Below are positions 43,961-51,809 of a stretch of 52,389 nucleotides of DNA, piece by piece. The stretch covers positions 1 to 52,389 of the forward strand of contig NZ_BDBT01000036.1 in the NCBI RefSeq assembly GCF_001613125.1. The letters are read 5' to 3'. The stretch's first letter is position 1; each line of letters starts with the position of its first letter. Under the pieces are notes generated by a model. It did not search any database. It worked only from the letters and a program-made list of their open reading frames with translations, and had not been told where the DNA came from. This DNA comes from Nocardia shimofusensis NBRC 100134 (GTDB lineage: Bacteria; Actinomycetota; Actinomycetes; Mycobacteriales; Mycobacteriaceae). The position numbers and the translations under genes are program-made.

Positions 43961-45229
43961 TCATCGGCCGGACTTCCCGGCCGCGCGGTCCGCGCCGAGC
44001 TGCCCGTCCAGCAGCACCGGCAGCCGCTGATGGCCGTGAGAGATGAAGCTCGCCAACGGTTTCACCGCCTCCGGCGCGACGGCGAGCGTCATCGCCGGGA
44101 ATCGCCCGAACAGAGCGGGCAGCGCGATCACGGCCTCCAGGCGGGCCAAGGGCGCGCCGAGGCAGTAGTGCGGTCCGTAGCCGAAGGACAGATGCTCTTT
44201 GATCGGCCGGGCCGGGTCGAACTCGTCGGCGTCGGGTCCATACAGGTTCGGATCACGGTTGGCGGCGGCGAAGCAGGCGAGGATGGCCTCCCCGGCCTTG
44301 ATCCGCGTGCCCGCCACGTCGATGTCGACCAGTGCGTAGCGCAGAGGCAGGTTCGCCACCGGCGGCGTGTGCCGCAGGGTTTCCTCGATCAGGTGCGACC
44401 AGGTGAAGGCGCCGACGCGCAACTGTGCCGCCAGTTCGGGCCGGGTCAGCAGCTGATAGATCGCCTGGTCGAGCAGGTTGACCGTGGTCTCGTAACCGGC
44501 GCTGATCACCAGCAGCAGCGTGTGTACCAATTCCTGCTCCGTGAGCCGGTCTGCGCCGTTGTCGCGGCGACTGATGAGCAGGCTGGTCATGTCGGGCCCC
44601 GGCTCGGCGCGGCGGCGAGCCACCAGTTCGGTCAGGATGCTCACCATCTCGGCGAGCGTGGCCTGTGGATCACGCCGCGGAGCGGTGGAGAAGATCTCCT
44701 CGACACACAGCCGCAGCCCGGGCCGCAGATCGGCCGGGACGCCCATCAGCGCGGTGATCACCCGCAGCGGCACCTGCGCGGCGAACTCTTCCCGCAGATC
44801 CACCACACCGTCCGCCCGCGCGGCCAGCCCGTCGAGCAGCTCGGTGGTGATCTGCCTGATCCGCGGCCGCAACTCGGCCACGCGGCGGGCGGTGAACGCG
44901 GGCCCGACGAGCTTGCGCAACCGCTGATGATCTTTGCCGTAAGCGGTGAACATGTTGCGCACCGACACCCACGAGATCAGCGGCCAGTCCGGCGGGATCT
45001 CCCCGGCGATATAGGCCGGCCAGTGCTGGGCGGCGTCCTTGGACACCCGCCAGTCGACGAACAATTCCCGCAGCAGTTCGACATCGGTCACCGCCCAGAC
45101 GCGCACCCCACCGGGCAGTAGTACCGGGACCAGCCGACCCTGTTCGCGGAGCCGGGCGGCCTCACCAGGAATGTCAGCGCCCGTGACATCGAGCGCTATC
45201 GGAGCGGGAGCAGGTTGCAGATCGGTCAT
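43961..45229 (-). CDS. Cytochrome P450, CYP154-like second member of a P450 pair
   Basis: This 422-aa soluble bacterial P450 monooxygenase has an I-helix acid/alcohol region of VISAGYETTVNL, K-helix ExxR EETLR, and haem loop FGYGPHYCLGAPLARLE with the Cys thiolate ligand. All three P450 landmarks are intact. It starts 19 bp after the stop of another P450 on the same strand, the CYP157-CYP154 order found in Streptomyces conservons. No ferredoxin or reductase gene is nearby. ATG 45229 has AAAGGCGA upstream. The substrate is unknown; CYP154 enzymes include macrolide and steroid hydroxylases. Confidence 0.9.
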   Translation of the reverse strand: MTDLQPAPAPIALDVTGADIPGEAARLREQGRLVPVLLPGGVRVWAVTDVELLRELFVDWRVSKDAAQHWPAYIAGEIPPDWPLISWVSVRNMFTAYGKDHQRLRKLVGPAFTARRVAELRPRIRQITTELLDGLAARADGVVDLREEFAAQVPLRVITALMGVPADLRPGLRLCVEEIFSTAPRRDPQATLAEMVSILTELVARRRAEPGPDMTSLLISRRDNGADRLTEQELVHTLLLVISAGYETTVNLLDQAIYQLLTRPELAAQLRVGAFTWSHLIEETLRHTPPVANLPLRYALVDIDVAGTRIKAGEAILACFAAANRDPNLYGPDADEFDPARPIKEHLSFGYGPHYCLGAPLARLEAVIALPALFGRFPAMTLAVAPEAVKPLASFISHGHQRLPVLLDGQLGADRAAGKSGR

Positions 45230-45248
45230 CGAGAGTTCGCCTTTGCAT

Positions 45249-46802
45249 TCAGCGGGTGGGCACGGACAGCGGCGCAACGGGTGTGAAGACGACGGGCAGC
45301 TCCTCGAGCGCCCGGTGGAACGGCCCCGGCCGCCACCGCAGCCGCTCGTGCGGCAGGGCCGGCATCATCTCGGGTAGGGCGTCGAGAAGCTGATCGATCG
45401 CTTCCCCGGCGATCAGCTCGGCAAGCATCCGCGCGGGGCAACGATGCGGCCCAGCCCCGAGCCCGAGGTGCGACTCGTTGCCGCGAATGTTGCCGCCCAC
45501 CACGGCCGGATCGTTGTTGCACGCGGCCAGGCTGATCACCACCGGCCGATGCGCCGGCACCCACACGCCGTCGACCAGTTGCGGCTGACGCGGATAGGAC
45601 ATGCAGAAATTCGCGATCGGCGGGTCACGGAACAGCACGTGCGTGAGCGCATCTCGGGTCGACAGCCCGCCGCCGACGACCTCGCCGCCGAAGTCCGGGT
45701 GGGTCAGCATCCACGACAAGGTGTTGACGATGAGATTGGTCAGCGGCTCGCTCGCGGCGCCGTAGAGGGTGACCAGCTGGTGGACTGCCTCTTCATCGGT
45801 GAGGGCGCTGGGATGGGCCAGCAGCCAGGAGGTGATGTCCTCCCCCGGCCTGGCGCGTTTGCGGCGCACGAGTTCGGCCAACGCCTCCACCATCAGGCGG
45901 TTTCCCTCGGCGGCGTCGGCGGTGGAGTCGAAGATCATCGCCATCCCCGTCGTCGCCCGCGCGCTGATGTCGGAATCGCAGCCGATCAGCTCGCCGATCA
46001 CCGCGAACACCAACGGCGAAGCGAAATCGGAGATCAGATCCGCCCGGCCCCTGCCACAGAACTCGCCGACCAGCGCCACCGCGATCCGCTCGACCACCTT
46101 GTGGGTGCGGTACAGATCCACCCGGGCGAGCGCCTCCACGGTGGCAGAGCGATAGCGCGCGTGCTCTGTCCCGCTGCTGCGCAGGGCGTTCGGACGCCAC
46201 TGCATCATCGGCAGCACCGGGCACTGCGGTGGGATGTCGCGCTGCCAGGCTCGTGGATCGGCGGGGAAATGCTCGGGGTCGTGCAGGATCTTCAGGGCGG
46301 TCCAGTAGCCGATCACCAGGGTCGCCGGAACATCCGGCGCGAGCCAGATCGGCGCCAGGGAGCCGAAGGGCTCGCGCATCCTGGCATAGGCGGCGTGCGG
46401 GTCGGCGGCGAAGTCCTCGGTGTAGATCGGGATACGGGCGTCGGGCTGTTCGAACGGCAGCTCCCGGACCTTTCCCCGAGGGTTGGACACTCCCTGGATG
46501 GGGCAGCCGGATGGTGTTGCAGGGAGGGGTAGTTCCCGCCGCTGCGCATACGGGATGAAATCGACGCGATGTCGGCGGTGGCCTCGTGAAGGCCGTTGCG
46601 CGCGCGTCGTCGGGCGCATGGATCGCGCGTGTCCCGAGCGATCAGCGGCGTGAGAGCCGGGTGCGCCCGCCAGCCGCATTGCGCTCGGGCTGCGGTATGG
46701 CCGGCGGTGTAGCTGAATGAGCAACGGCATGACGAAGCAGACGATCGCCAAGCCGACCGGCCCGCCGACCACCACCGACAACATCGTTGCGAGTTCGGAC
46801 AT
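45249..46802 (-). CDS. Conservon-type (CYP157-like) cytochrome P450 lacking ExxR, with N-terminal membrane extension
   Basis: The P450 core is recognisable from GCPIQGVSNPRGKVRELP, IYTEDFAADPHAAYARMR, WRPNALRSSGTEHARYR, YPRQPQLVDGVWVPAHRPV, CNNDPAV and haem loop LGLGAGPHRCPARM. The K-helix reads ALTHVLFRDPP: His replaces Glu and Phe replaces Arg of ExxR. Streptomyces CYP157 proteins are known to lack ExxR. From ATG 46802 (GGGGGAG just upstream) the product is 517 aa, with a hydrophobic helix (VVVGGPVGLAIVCFVMPLLI) and an Arg/Ser-rich linker before the P450. ATG 46619 would give a soluble form of 456 aa but has no clear ribosome site. It is the first gene of the pair. Confidence 0.83.
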   Translation of the reverse strand: MSELATMLSVVVGGPVGLAIVCFVMPLLIQLHRRPYRSPSAMRLAGAPGSHAADRSGHARSMRPTTRAQRPSRGHRRHRVDFIPYAQRRELPLPATPSGCPIQGVSNPRGKVRELPFEQPDARIPIYTEDFAADPHAAYARMREPFGSLAPIWLAPDVPATLVIGYWTALKILHDPEHFPADPRAWQRDIPPQCPVLPMMQWRPNALRSSGTEHARYRSATVEALARVDLYRTHKVVERIAVALVGEFCGRGRADLISDFASPLVFAVIGELIGCDSDISARATTGMAMIFDSTADAAEGNRLMVEALAELVRRKRARPGEDITSWLLAHPSALTDEEAVHQLVTLYGAASEPLTNLIVNTLSWMLTHPDFGGEVVGGGLSTRDALTHVLFRDPPIANFCMSYPRQPQLVDGVWVPAHRPVVISLAACNNDPAVVGGNIRGNESHLGLGAGPHRCPARMLAELIAGEAIDQLLDALPEMMPALPHERLRWRPGPFHRALEELPVVFTPVAPLSVPTR

Positions 46803-46998
46803 CGACTCCCCCTCAGTCTTCTGATATGCGGATACGTTGTGCACTCGGACGCATCGACGAGTGCCATGAACAGGGCGGACGCTTCTGAGGCGCGGTCTCG
46901 AGGCCAGCAGCCACGGTTGAGTTCGCACAGAGGGCTTCTCGCCATCAGCTTCTACCGAGGACAGCCTCTCCAGCTATGCCGCAAATCGGTGGCTCGCC

Positions 46999-47013
46999 AT
47001 GCATTCCGCGCAT
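46999..47013 (-). promoter_or_regulatory. 15-bp operator candidate, copy 1
   Basis: On the minus strand this site reads ATGCGCGGAATGCAT. It differs from copy 2 (47101-47115, plus strand) at one base. Both are near-palindromic (ATGCR...YGCAT), and the centres are 102 bp apart in the divergent promoter region. Confidence 0.6.
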
Positions 47014-47100
47014 AGCGCGTTGTCTCAAACGACCGATTCGAGGATCGGCTCAGCGATGCTGATCGGACGAGTACCGCCATCACACTGACGAAGACGAGTT

Positions 47101-47115
47101 ATGCGCGGAACGCAT
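47101..47115 (+). promoter_or_regulatory. 15-bp operator candidate, copy 2
   Basis: ATGCGCGGAACGCAT has perfect 5-bp arms ATGCG/CGCAT around CGGAA. It matches the reverse complement of copy 1 at 14 of 15 positions. It lies 82 bp upstream of the HTH regulator start, a sensible autoregulatory position. Confidence 0.6.
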
Positions 47116-47196
47116 GGTGTCCGGCACTCAGCCTCGGTAGGGTCACTCCGATCAGAGCGGATGACGATAATCCCGAACCTCAGGGGGCCGCCCGAT

Positions 47197-48636
47197 ATGA
47201 CGCGGAAGTCTCGGAAACAGCACTATTGCACCGGTTGCGGTACGCGCTTGAACAGATTCAATTCCGAATCAATCTGTGCACCATGCAGAACTGCATCTCA
47301 TGCGCATAGAGAACAGCCGCCGATCCTGCCGCGTGCCTTCTGGCAGACCGACCAGATGCGCGACGCCCTCGCCACCTGGCACATGGGCCGCGTCATTCTT
47401 GCCTACCGCACCCACCCGTTCCACGGACGCCCTCTACCGCAGGAGCTGGTTGCCAACTGGCTCGGGTTGACCCAAGCGCAGCTCAGTCGCATCGAGAATG
47501 GGCAGGCCCCGGAACAACTGTCCAAGCTGATCCGTTGGGCTGACGCCCTGGGCATTCCTGCCGAGCAGTTGTGGTTCAAGCTCCCTGTCGATTCCGGCGC
47601 TACGCTCGATCAGGTGAACCGCCAGGAGTTCGTCCGCGCGGCGCTTGGAGTCACGGTGGCGGCAGTGACCCACCAGCCGCTGCTCGAATTGCTCGGGCGG
47701 ATCGAGCCGACACCTATACCGGCAACCGTGGGAATGACCGAGGTCGAGGAGGTGCGGACGGCTGCGCGCGAGTTCAACTCCTGGGACCACACCTACGGCG
47801 GCGGGTTGGTACGCGAGGCTGTCTCAGCTCAACTGCGCTACGCAGTGAAGTTGCTGAGTGCCAGGTGCGCCGAGAGGCACCGGGCGGAACTGCACAGCGC
47901 AGTCGGCTTCCTCGGGCACACCGCAGGCTTCATGGCCTTCGACGCATACGCCCATGCTGACGCTCGCAGCATGTTTCAGCTCGGGCTCACCTGCGCGGAA
48001 GAGGTCGGTGACTGGCACCTCCGCGGCAAGATCCTCTCCTCGATGGCCCGCCAAGCCATTTGGTGCGGAAATCCCGACGACGGGTTGACCTTCATCGAAC
48101 TGGCAATGGTCCGGGCCGATCGACTCACCGCGACCGAACGGGCAATGCTGCATTCAGCGCGAGCACGAGCGCTCGCAAAACTACATCGCACCGAGGAGGC
48201 CGCGCGGGCAGTCGGTCAGGCAGACGACGAGTTCGCGCAGGCATCACCGTCAAACGATCCTCCCTGGATGGCCTACTACGACGCCGCCCAGCACTCGGGC
48301 GACACCGGGCACGCTCTGTTCGACCTGGCGCTCGACGGCCGGTTTGTCAGCGAAGCTCGAAGTCGTCTCGAAGCGGCTGTCCACGGGCACAGTGCGGCTT
48401 TCGTTCGTTCACGATCTATTTCGCGCATCAAGCTGGCCTCACTCACGATGGCCACGGGCGATCCGATAGAAGCCAGTCTCATCGGGCGTGCCGCACTGGC
48501 AGACGCTGGGCAGCTACGGTCCCGCCGTGCAGCTGACGATCTGCGTGAACTTCGCGCATTCGCCGAACCCCACAGGCAAACAGAGGAAGTCGCAGAAATG
48601 CGGACCCTGATCGACAGCGCCCTGGTCCACGCATGA
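47197..48636 (+). CDS. Zn-ribbon/HTH/TPR regulator paired with a phosphotransferase
   Basis: This 479-aa regulator has a Cys4 zinc ribbon at the N-terminus (C11, C14, C27, C30: CTGC and CAPC). An XRE-type HTH follows at about residues 60-125 (WHMGRVILAYRTHP, LVANWLGLTQAQLSRIENGQ). The remaining about 340 residues are helical repeats of TPR type, with repeated blocks around DWHLRGKILSSMARQAIWCG and RSRSISRIKLASLTMATGDP. Such proteins often sense a signal molecule with the TPR domain. ATG 47197 has an AGGGGG upstream; ATG 47161 is possible. Its stop overlaps the phosphotransferase ATG (ATGA), so the two are translated together. A related C-terminal piece occurs at 49964-50206. Confidence 0.82.
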   Translation: MTRKSRKQHYCTGCGTRLNRFNSESICAPCRTASHAHREQPPILPRAFWQTDQMRDALATWHMGRVILAYRTHPFHGRPLPQELVANWLGLTQAQLSRIENGQAPEQLSKLIRWADALGIPAEQLWFKLPVDSGATLDQVNRQEFVRAALGVTVAAVTHQPLLELLGRIEPTPIPATVGMTEVEEVRTAAREFNSWDHTYGGGLVREAVSAQLRYAVKLLSARCAERHRAELHSAVGFLGHTAGFMAFDAYAHADARSMFQLGLTCAEEVGDWHLRGKILSSMARQAIWCGNPDDGLTFIELAMVRADRLTATERAMLHSARARALAKLHRTEEAARAVGQADDEFAQASPSNDPPWMAYYDAAQHSGDTGHALFDLALDGRFVSEARSRLEAAVHGHSAAFVRSRSISRIKLASLTMATGDPIEASLIGRAALADAGQLRSRRAADDLRELRAFAEPHRQTEEVAEMRTLIDSALVHA

Positions 48637-49529
48637 CTGCGGCCGAGGACTGCGACTGGCCGGCTCTCATACGCGCGGCGGTGAACTCGGCAGGTCTCGA
48701 CGCCGACGACGCGGAGCTGATACAGATCAGTGAAAACGCGATCTACCGACTTCGCGGAGGAATCGTCGTTCGGATCAGCCAGCAAGGGCAATTTCAGGCG
48801 GCACTCCGCGAGACACGGGTTGCCCGTTGGCTGGAGGCGTCGGGTGTCGCCGCTGTTCAGGTTGCGCCAGGTATCGACCAACCAATCGCGATCGACGGCC
48901 GAGCAGCGACCTTTTGGCGTGAACTGCCACCACACCGCCACAGCACCACCGCCCAAGTCGCCGCAGTGCTGAAACAACTGCATCAACTGCCATTGCCAAC
49001 GGATTTGGATCTCGGCCGGATAGCGCCGTTCGTTCGCCTGGAACAGCGAATTGCCGCCGCACACATCTTGGCCGAGGCAGATCGGCAATGGTTACGCGAG
49101 CGGCTTTCCGAATTGCAGCGGCGCTGGAATGAACTCCCAGCCGGACGGCCGTGGTGCGTCATCCACGGTGACGCGTGGGTCGGCAACATCGTCGCGACAG
49201 AGGACGGCCGAGTAGTACTCCTCGACCTCGAGCGAACCTCGATCGGCCCACCCGAGTGGGATCTCGTACACACGGCGATCAAGTGGCGATCGTTCGGATG
49301 GATCACCGAGAATCAGTACACCGAGTTCTGCGATGTCTACGGTTTCGACGTGATGACCTGGGAGGGCTATGAACTCCTCCGCGACATCCGAGAACTACGC
49401 ATGGCAACTATGGCCGCCCAGGTGGCATCGAGCAAGCCGATGTACACCGAACAGGCACGTCACAGATTGATGTGCATCAGAGGCGAGCGAGGACCGCGAC
49501 CGTGGCCAGGATGGGCGGCTCTGGGATGA
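48633..49529 (+). CDS. APH/choline-kinase-like phosphotransferase, copy 1
   Basis: This 298-aa protein-kinase-like-fold small-molecule phosphotransferase has its catalytic loop VIHGDAWVGN (H178, D180, N185) and a metal-binding strand LLDLERTSIGPPEWDL (D198, E200). The usual ATP Lys position in VVRISQQG appears to be Arg. This fold phosphorylates aminoglycosides, macrolides, choline or sugars; the target here is unknown. It is fully coupled to the upstream regulator (4-nt overlap) and about half identical by eye to copy 2 at 50206, with shared blocks ENAIYRL, TFWxELPPH and HGDA. Resistance is possible but unsupported by context; a metabolic or signalling kinase is equally likely. Confidence 0.83.
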   Translation: MTAAEDCDWPALIRAAVNSAGLDADDAELIQISENAIYRLRGGIVVRISQQGQFQAALRETRVARWLEASGVAAVQVAPGIDQPIAIDGRAATFWRELPPHRHSTTAQVAAVLKQLHQLPLPTDLDLGRIAPFVRLEQRIAAAHILAEADRQWLRERLSELQRRWNELPAGRPWCVIHGDAWVGNIVATEDGRVVLLDLERTSIGPPEWDLVHTAIKWRSFGWITENQYTEFCDVYGFDVMTWEGYELLRDIRELRMATMAAQVASSKPMYTEQARHRLMCIRGERGPRPWPGWAALG

Positions 49530-49991
49530 CCCGGTCCGGCCATCGCTCCCGATCAACCGCGGTGGGCCATTCACGGCAACGCCCACCTACAAGAAGCACA
49601 GGAGACCGCCGCCAGGCTCGGCGCGGATCGCGACGACTACCGGCTGTGCTTCGGTCCCACCAACGCCGCGATCTGGAGTGTCGGTCTCGCCGTGGAACTG
49701 ATGGACGGCGCACGCGCTGTGGAGCGGGCGAAGGGGCTACATCTGCCCGAGTCGACACCTCGGGAACGTCTCGGCCACCACTACATCGACCTGGCACGCG
49801 GATTCCAGCTCATCGGCGACAAGGAGGGCGCGTTCAGCGCACTACAGGTGGCGAAGCGGATCGCGCCGACACAGACGCGCTATCACCCGATGGTCCACGA
49901 GACGGTGCGGGCGATGGCCCGGCAGGAGGCACGGGCGACGGACACCCTCCGAGGGTTCGCCGCATGGTGCGGAATCTCGACTCTCGCGTGA
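49530..49991 (+). pseudogene. C-terminal remnant of a second HTH/TPR-type regulator
   Basis: Directly after the copy-1 kinase stop, in the same frame, the DNA reads as AIAPDQPRWAIHGNAHLQEA then CFGPTNAAIWSVGLAVELMD and PRERLGHHYIDLARGFQL, ending RGFAAWCGISTLA. This is the C-terminal part of a common actinobacterial HTH/TPR regulator type, different from the one at 47197. There is no start codon or HTH before it; the first possible internal start is GTG 49683 or ATG 49692. It is about 150 codons of a protein that is normally near 400 aa, so it is a truncated relic. Confidence 0.75.
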
Positions 49992-50206
49992 GAAGCGCCG
50001 GCCTCGCGCTGGCGTCCCTCGTTATGGCGACCGGCGACCCTCGAGAAGCGACGACCATCGCTCACTCAGCTATCGATGACGCCGCACACGTGCGGTCCCA
50101 GCGCGCAAACACCTACCTCCGCGAGCTCGGAACACTGGCCGCTGCACACCCCACGCTCGACGACGTCACTCACCTCCGCCGCCGACTCGCACGCACCGCG
50201 CTGTGA
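49964..50206 (+). pseudogene. C-terminal remnant of a paralogue of the 47197 regulator
   Basis: From about 49980 a different frame encodes SRVRSAGLALASLVMATGDP, then REATTIAHSAIDDAAHVRSQ and LRELGTLAAAHP, ending RRRLARTAL at a TGA overlapping the copy-2 kinase start. It aligns with the last about 75 residues of the regulator at 47197 (SRIKLASLTMATGDP, DDLRELRAFAEPH). The rest of that paralogue is gone, replaced by the fragment at 49530-49991, with the junction near 49980. The stop still overlaps the kinase ATG, just as in copy 1. Confidence 0.75.
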
Positions 50207-51093
50207 TGACAGAACACCCCACACGCGCGATCCTCGAGCAGGCATGCGCTGCCGTCGGCATCTCATCGGCACAAGCCGAGGTCATCAGCCTCGGCGAGAA
50301 CGCCATCTACCGCCTGGCACCCGCCATCGTCGCCCGCATCTCGCGCCCCGGCCAACTCGAAGTCGCGCGCCGTGAGATCACGGTCTCGCGGTGGCTCGAG
50401 TCCACGGGCACCCCGGCTGTGCGCGTCCTCGGCGATGTCGATGATCAGCCGGTCCTGATCGGAGATCGACCGGTGACGTTCTGGCACGAACTGCCACCGC
50501 ACACCAACAGCAGCCCGGCTACCGTCGCACGCGCGCTACGCAGATTGCACAGTCTTCCGCCCCCACGAACAGGCATCCCCACGCTCGACCCCTTCGCTCG
50601 TTTGGATCGCAGAATAGATGCCGCCACCAGCCTCAACAACAATGACCGAGACTGGATGCGCGCCCGTCTCGACACCCTCCGGCACCGATGGTCCGACACT
50701 CGCACCGGTCGGCCGCTGTGCGCGATCCACGGCGACGCACACGACGGCAATATCGTCACCGCTTCCACCGGCGAACCCATCATCATCGACCTCGAGCGGT
50801 TCAGCATCGGCCCACCCGAATGGGATCTCACCCAGACCGCGGTGGACTACAAGACATGCGGATGGATCAGCCGACAGCGGTACACCGAGTTCGTCGACAC
50901 CTATGGGTACGACGTTACCCAGGCCCCCGACTTCGAACTGTTCAGAGACATCAGGGAATTCCGCATGACCGCATGGCTGGCGCAGCAGGCGGCCGAGAAG
51001 CCGCACCTTCGTGACCAGGCCCGCCACCGTGTCGAATGCTTGCGCGGGTCACACGGCACACGGCCATGGACCGGATGGAAGGCCCAATACTGA
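50206..51093 (+). CDS. APH/choline-kinase-like phosphotransferase, copy 2
   Basis: This 295-aa paralogue of the 48633 kinase has catalytic loop AIHGDAHDGN (H175, D177, N182) and IIDLERFSIGPPEWDL (DxE); both are intact. Like copy 1 it has Arg in the VARISRPG strand where kinases usually have Lys. GTG 50203 or ATG 50206 could start it; ATG 50206 preserves the TGATG overlap with the regulator remnant, parallel to copy 1. With its regulator lost, it may depend on the copy-1 regulator or on read-through. The C-terminus (RPWTGWKAQY) mirrors copy 1 (RPWPGWAALG). Confidence 0.82.
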   Translation: MTEHPTRAILEQACAAVGISSAQAEVISLGENAIYRLAPAIVARISRPGQLEVARREITVSRWLESTGTPAVRVLGDVDDQPVLIGDRPVTFWHELPPHTNSSPATVARALRRLHSLPPPRTGIPTLDPFARLDRRIDAATSLNNNDRDWMRARLDTLRHRWSDTRTGRPLCAIHGDAHDGNIVTASTGEPIIIDLERFSIGPPEWDLTQTAVDYKTCGWISRQRYTEFVDTYGYDVTQAPDFELFRDIREFRMTAWLAQQAAEKPHLRDQARHRVECLRGSHGTRPWTGWKAQY

Positions 51094-51221
51094 TTCCTCG
51101 ATCCGGAATAGACTTCTCGGCTGAGCGTATTCGATACATCCCGATCATCTAGCGAGCAACCGGTGACTGCCATCTCATGCAGCAGCACGCAAGTGAGGTT
51201 CGGACGAGCGGAAGGAAGGGC

Positions 51222-51755
51222 ATGAGCAACGACGATCAATTGGTCATGGATCTCGGTGTTCCCGTCGAACGCACTGAGTGGGGGAAGTGGGTGGATCCTG
51301 ATCGCCGCGAGGCACAGGTCCGCAAGTTCCTGGAGCACGCGGGGATCAGCGAGCTTCCCGCGGAGCCATGGCCGGAGGACTCGGCAGAAGTGAGAAGACT
51401 GAACCCCATCGTCGCCGACCTCTTCCCGGACATGGCTACCGCTCTGGCTCCGGAGAATTCGGACATGGCGGATGCCTTCATCTGCTTCATCGGCGAATGC
51501 TTCATCAGATTCGCGGGCGCGACATGGATCGAATACGAGTGGTTCGGTCGCGAGCACTCCTTTTATGATCACGTCAATCCAGCGCTGCGGTTCGACACAG
51601 CGGACGAAGACGAAATTACCGCCTGGTTTCTGATGGACAGCATGATCGGTTATGCCCCCGAACGGTACGAGGGGATGTTTTCCGAGATATCCGCGACAAT
51701 TCGGGATTACGCCCGATACCGCGAAGAGGAGCGAAACAGCATCGACACCGATTGA
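51222..51755 (+). CDS. Acidic cytosolic protein, possible immunity-type protein
   Basis: This 177-aa protein is strongly acidic (many D/E; for example DTADEDEITAW) with blocks NPIVADLFPDMATALAPENS, ADAFICFIGECFIRFAG and WFGREHSFYDHVNPALRF. The composition and compact size recall immunity proteins of actinobacterial contact/type VII toxins, but no family is certain. ATG 51222 follows a GGAAGGAAGGG run. The next gene, 54 bp downstream on the same strand, has a nuclease-like motif, consistent with a toxin-immunity unit, though immunity genes usually follow their toxin. The region 51094-51221 holds no gene. Confidence 0.55.
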   Translation: MSNDDQLVMDLGVPVERTEWGKWVDPDRREAQVRKFLEHAGISELPAEPWPEDSAEVRRLNPIVADLFPDMATALAPENSDMADAFICFIGECFIRFAGATWIEYEWFGREHSFYDHVNPALRFDTADEDEITAWFLMDSMIGYAPERYEGMFSEISATIRDYARYREEERNSIDTD

Positions 51756-51809
51756 TAGTTACATATAAACCCTTCACCGCCGTTCCATCATTCGGGGGTT
51801 GGCGCAGCC

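Larger units (their letters stand above)
46803..47196. other. 394-bp divergent intergenic region
   Basis: This separates the P450 pair from the regulator-phosphotransferase module and is less GC-rich than the flanks. No gene is supported. It holds two inverted copies of a 15-bp near-palindrome, listed separately. Confidence 0.5.

Noticed and set aside
48633..51093. Aminoglycoside resistance genes
   Set aside because: The fold and catalytic loop fit APH enzymes but equally fit choline, homoserine and sugar kinases. Nothing else in the neighbourhood supports resistance, so no resistance name is given.
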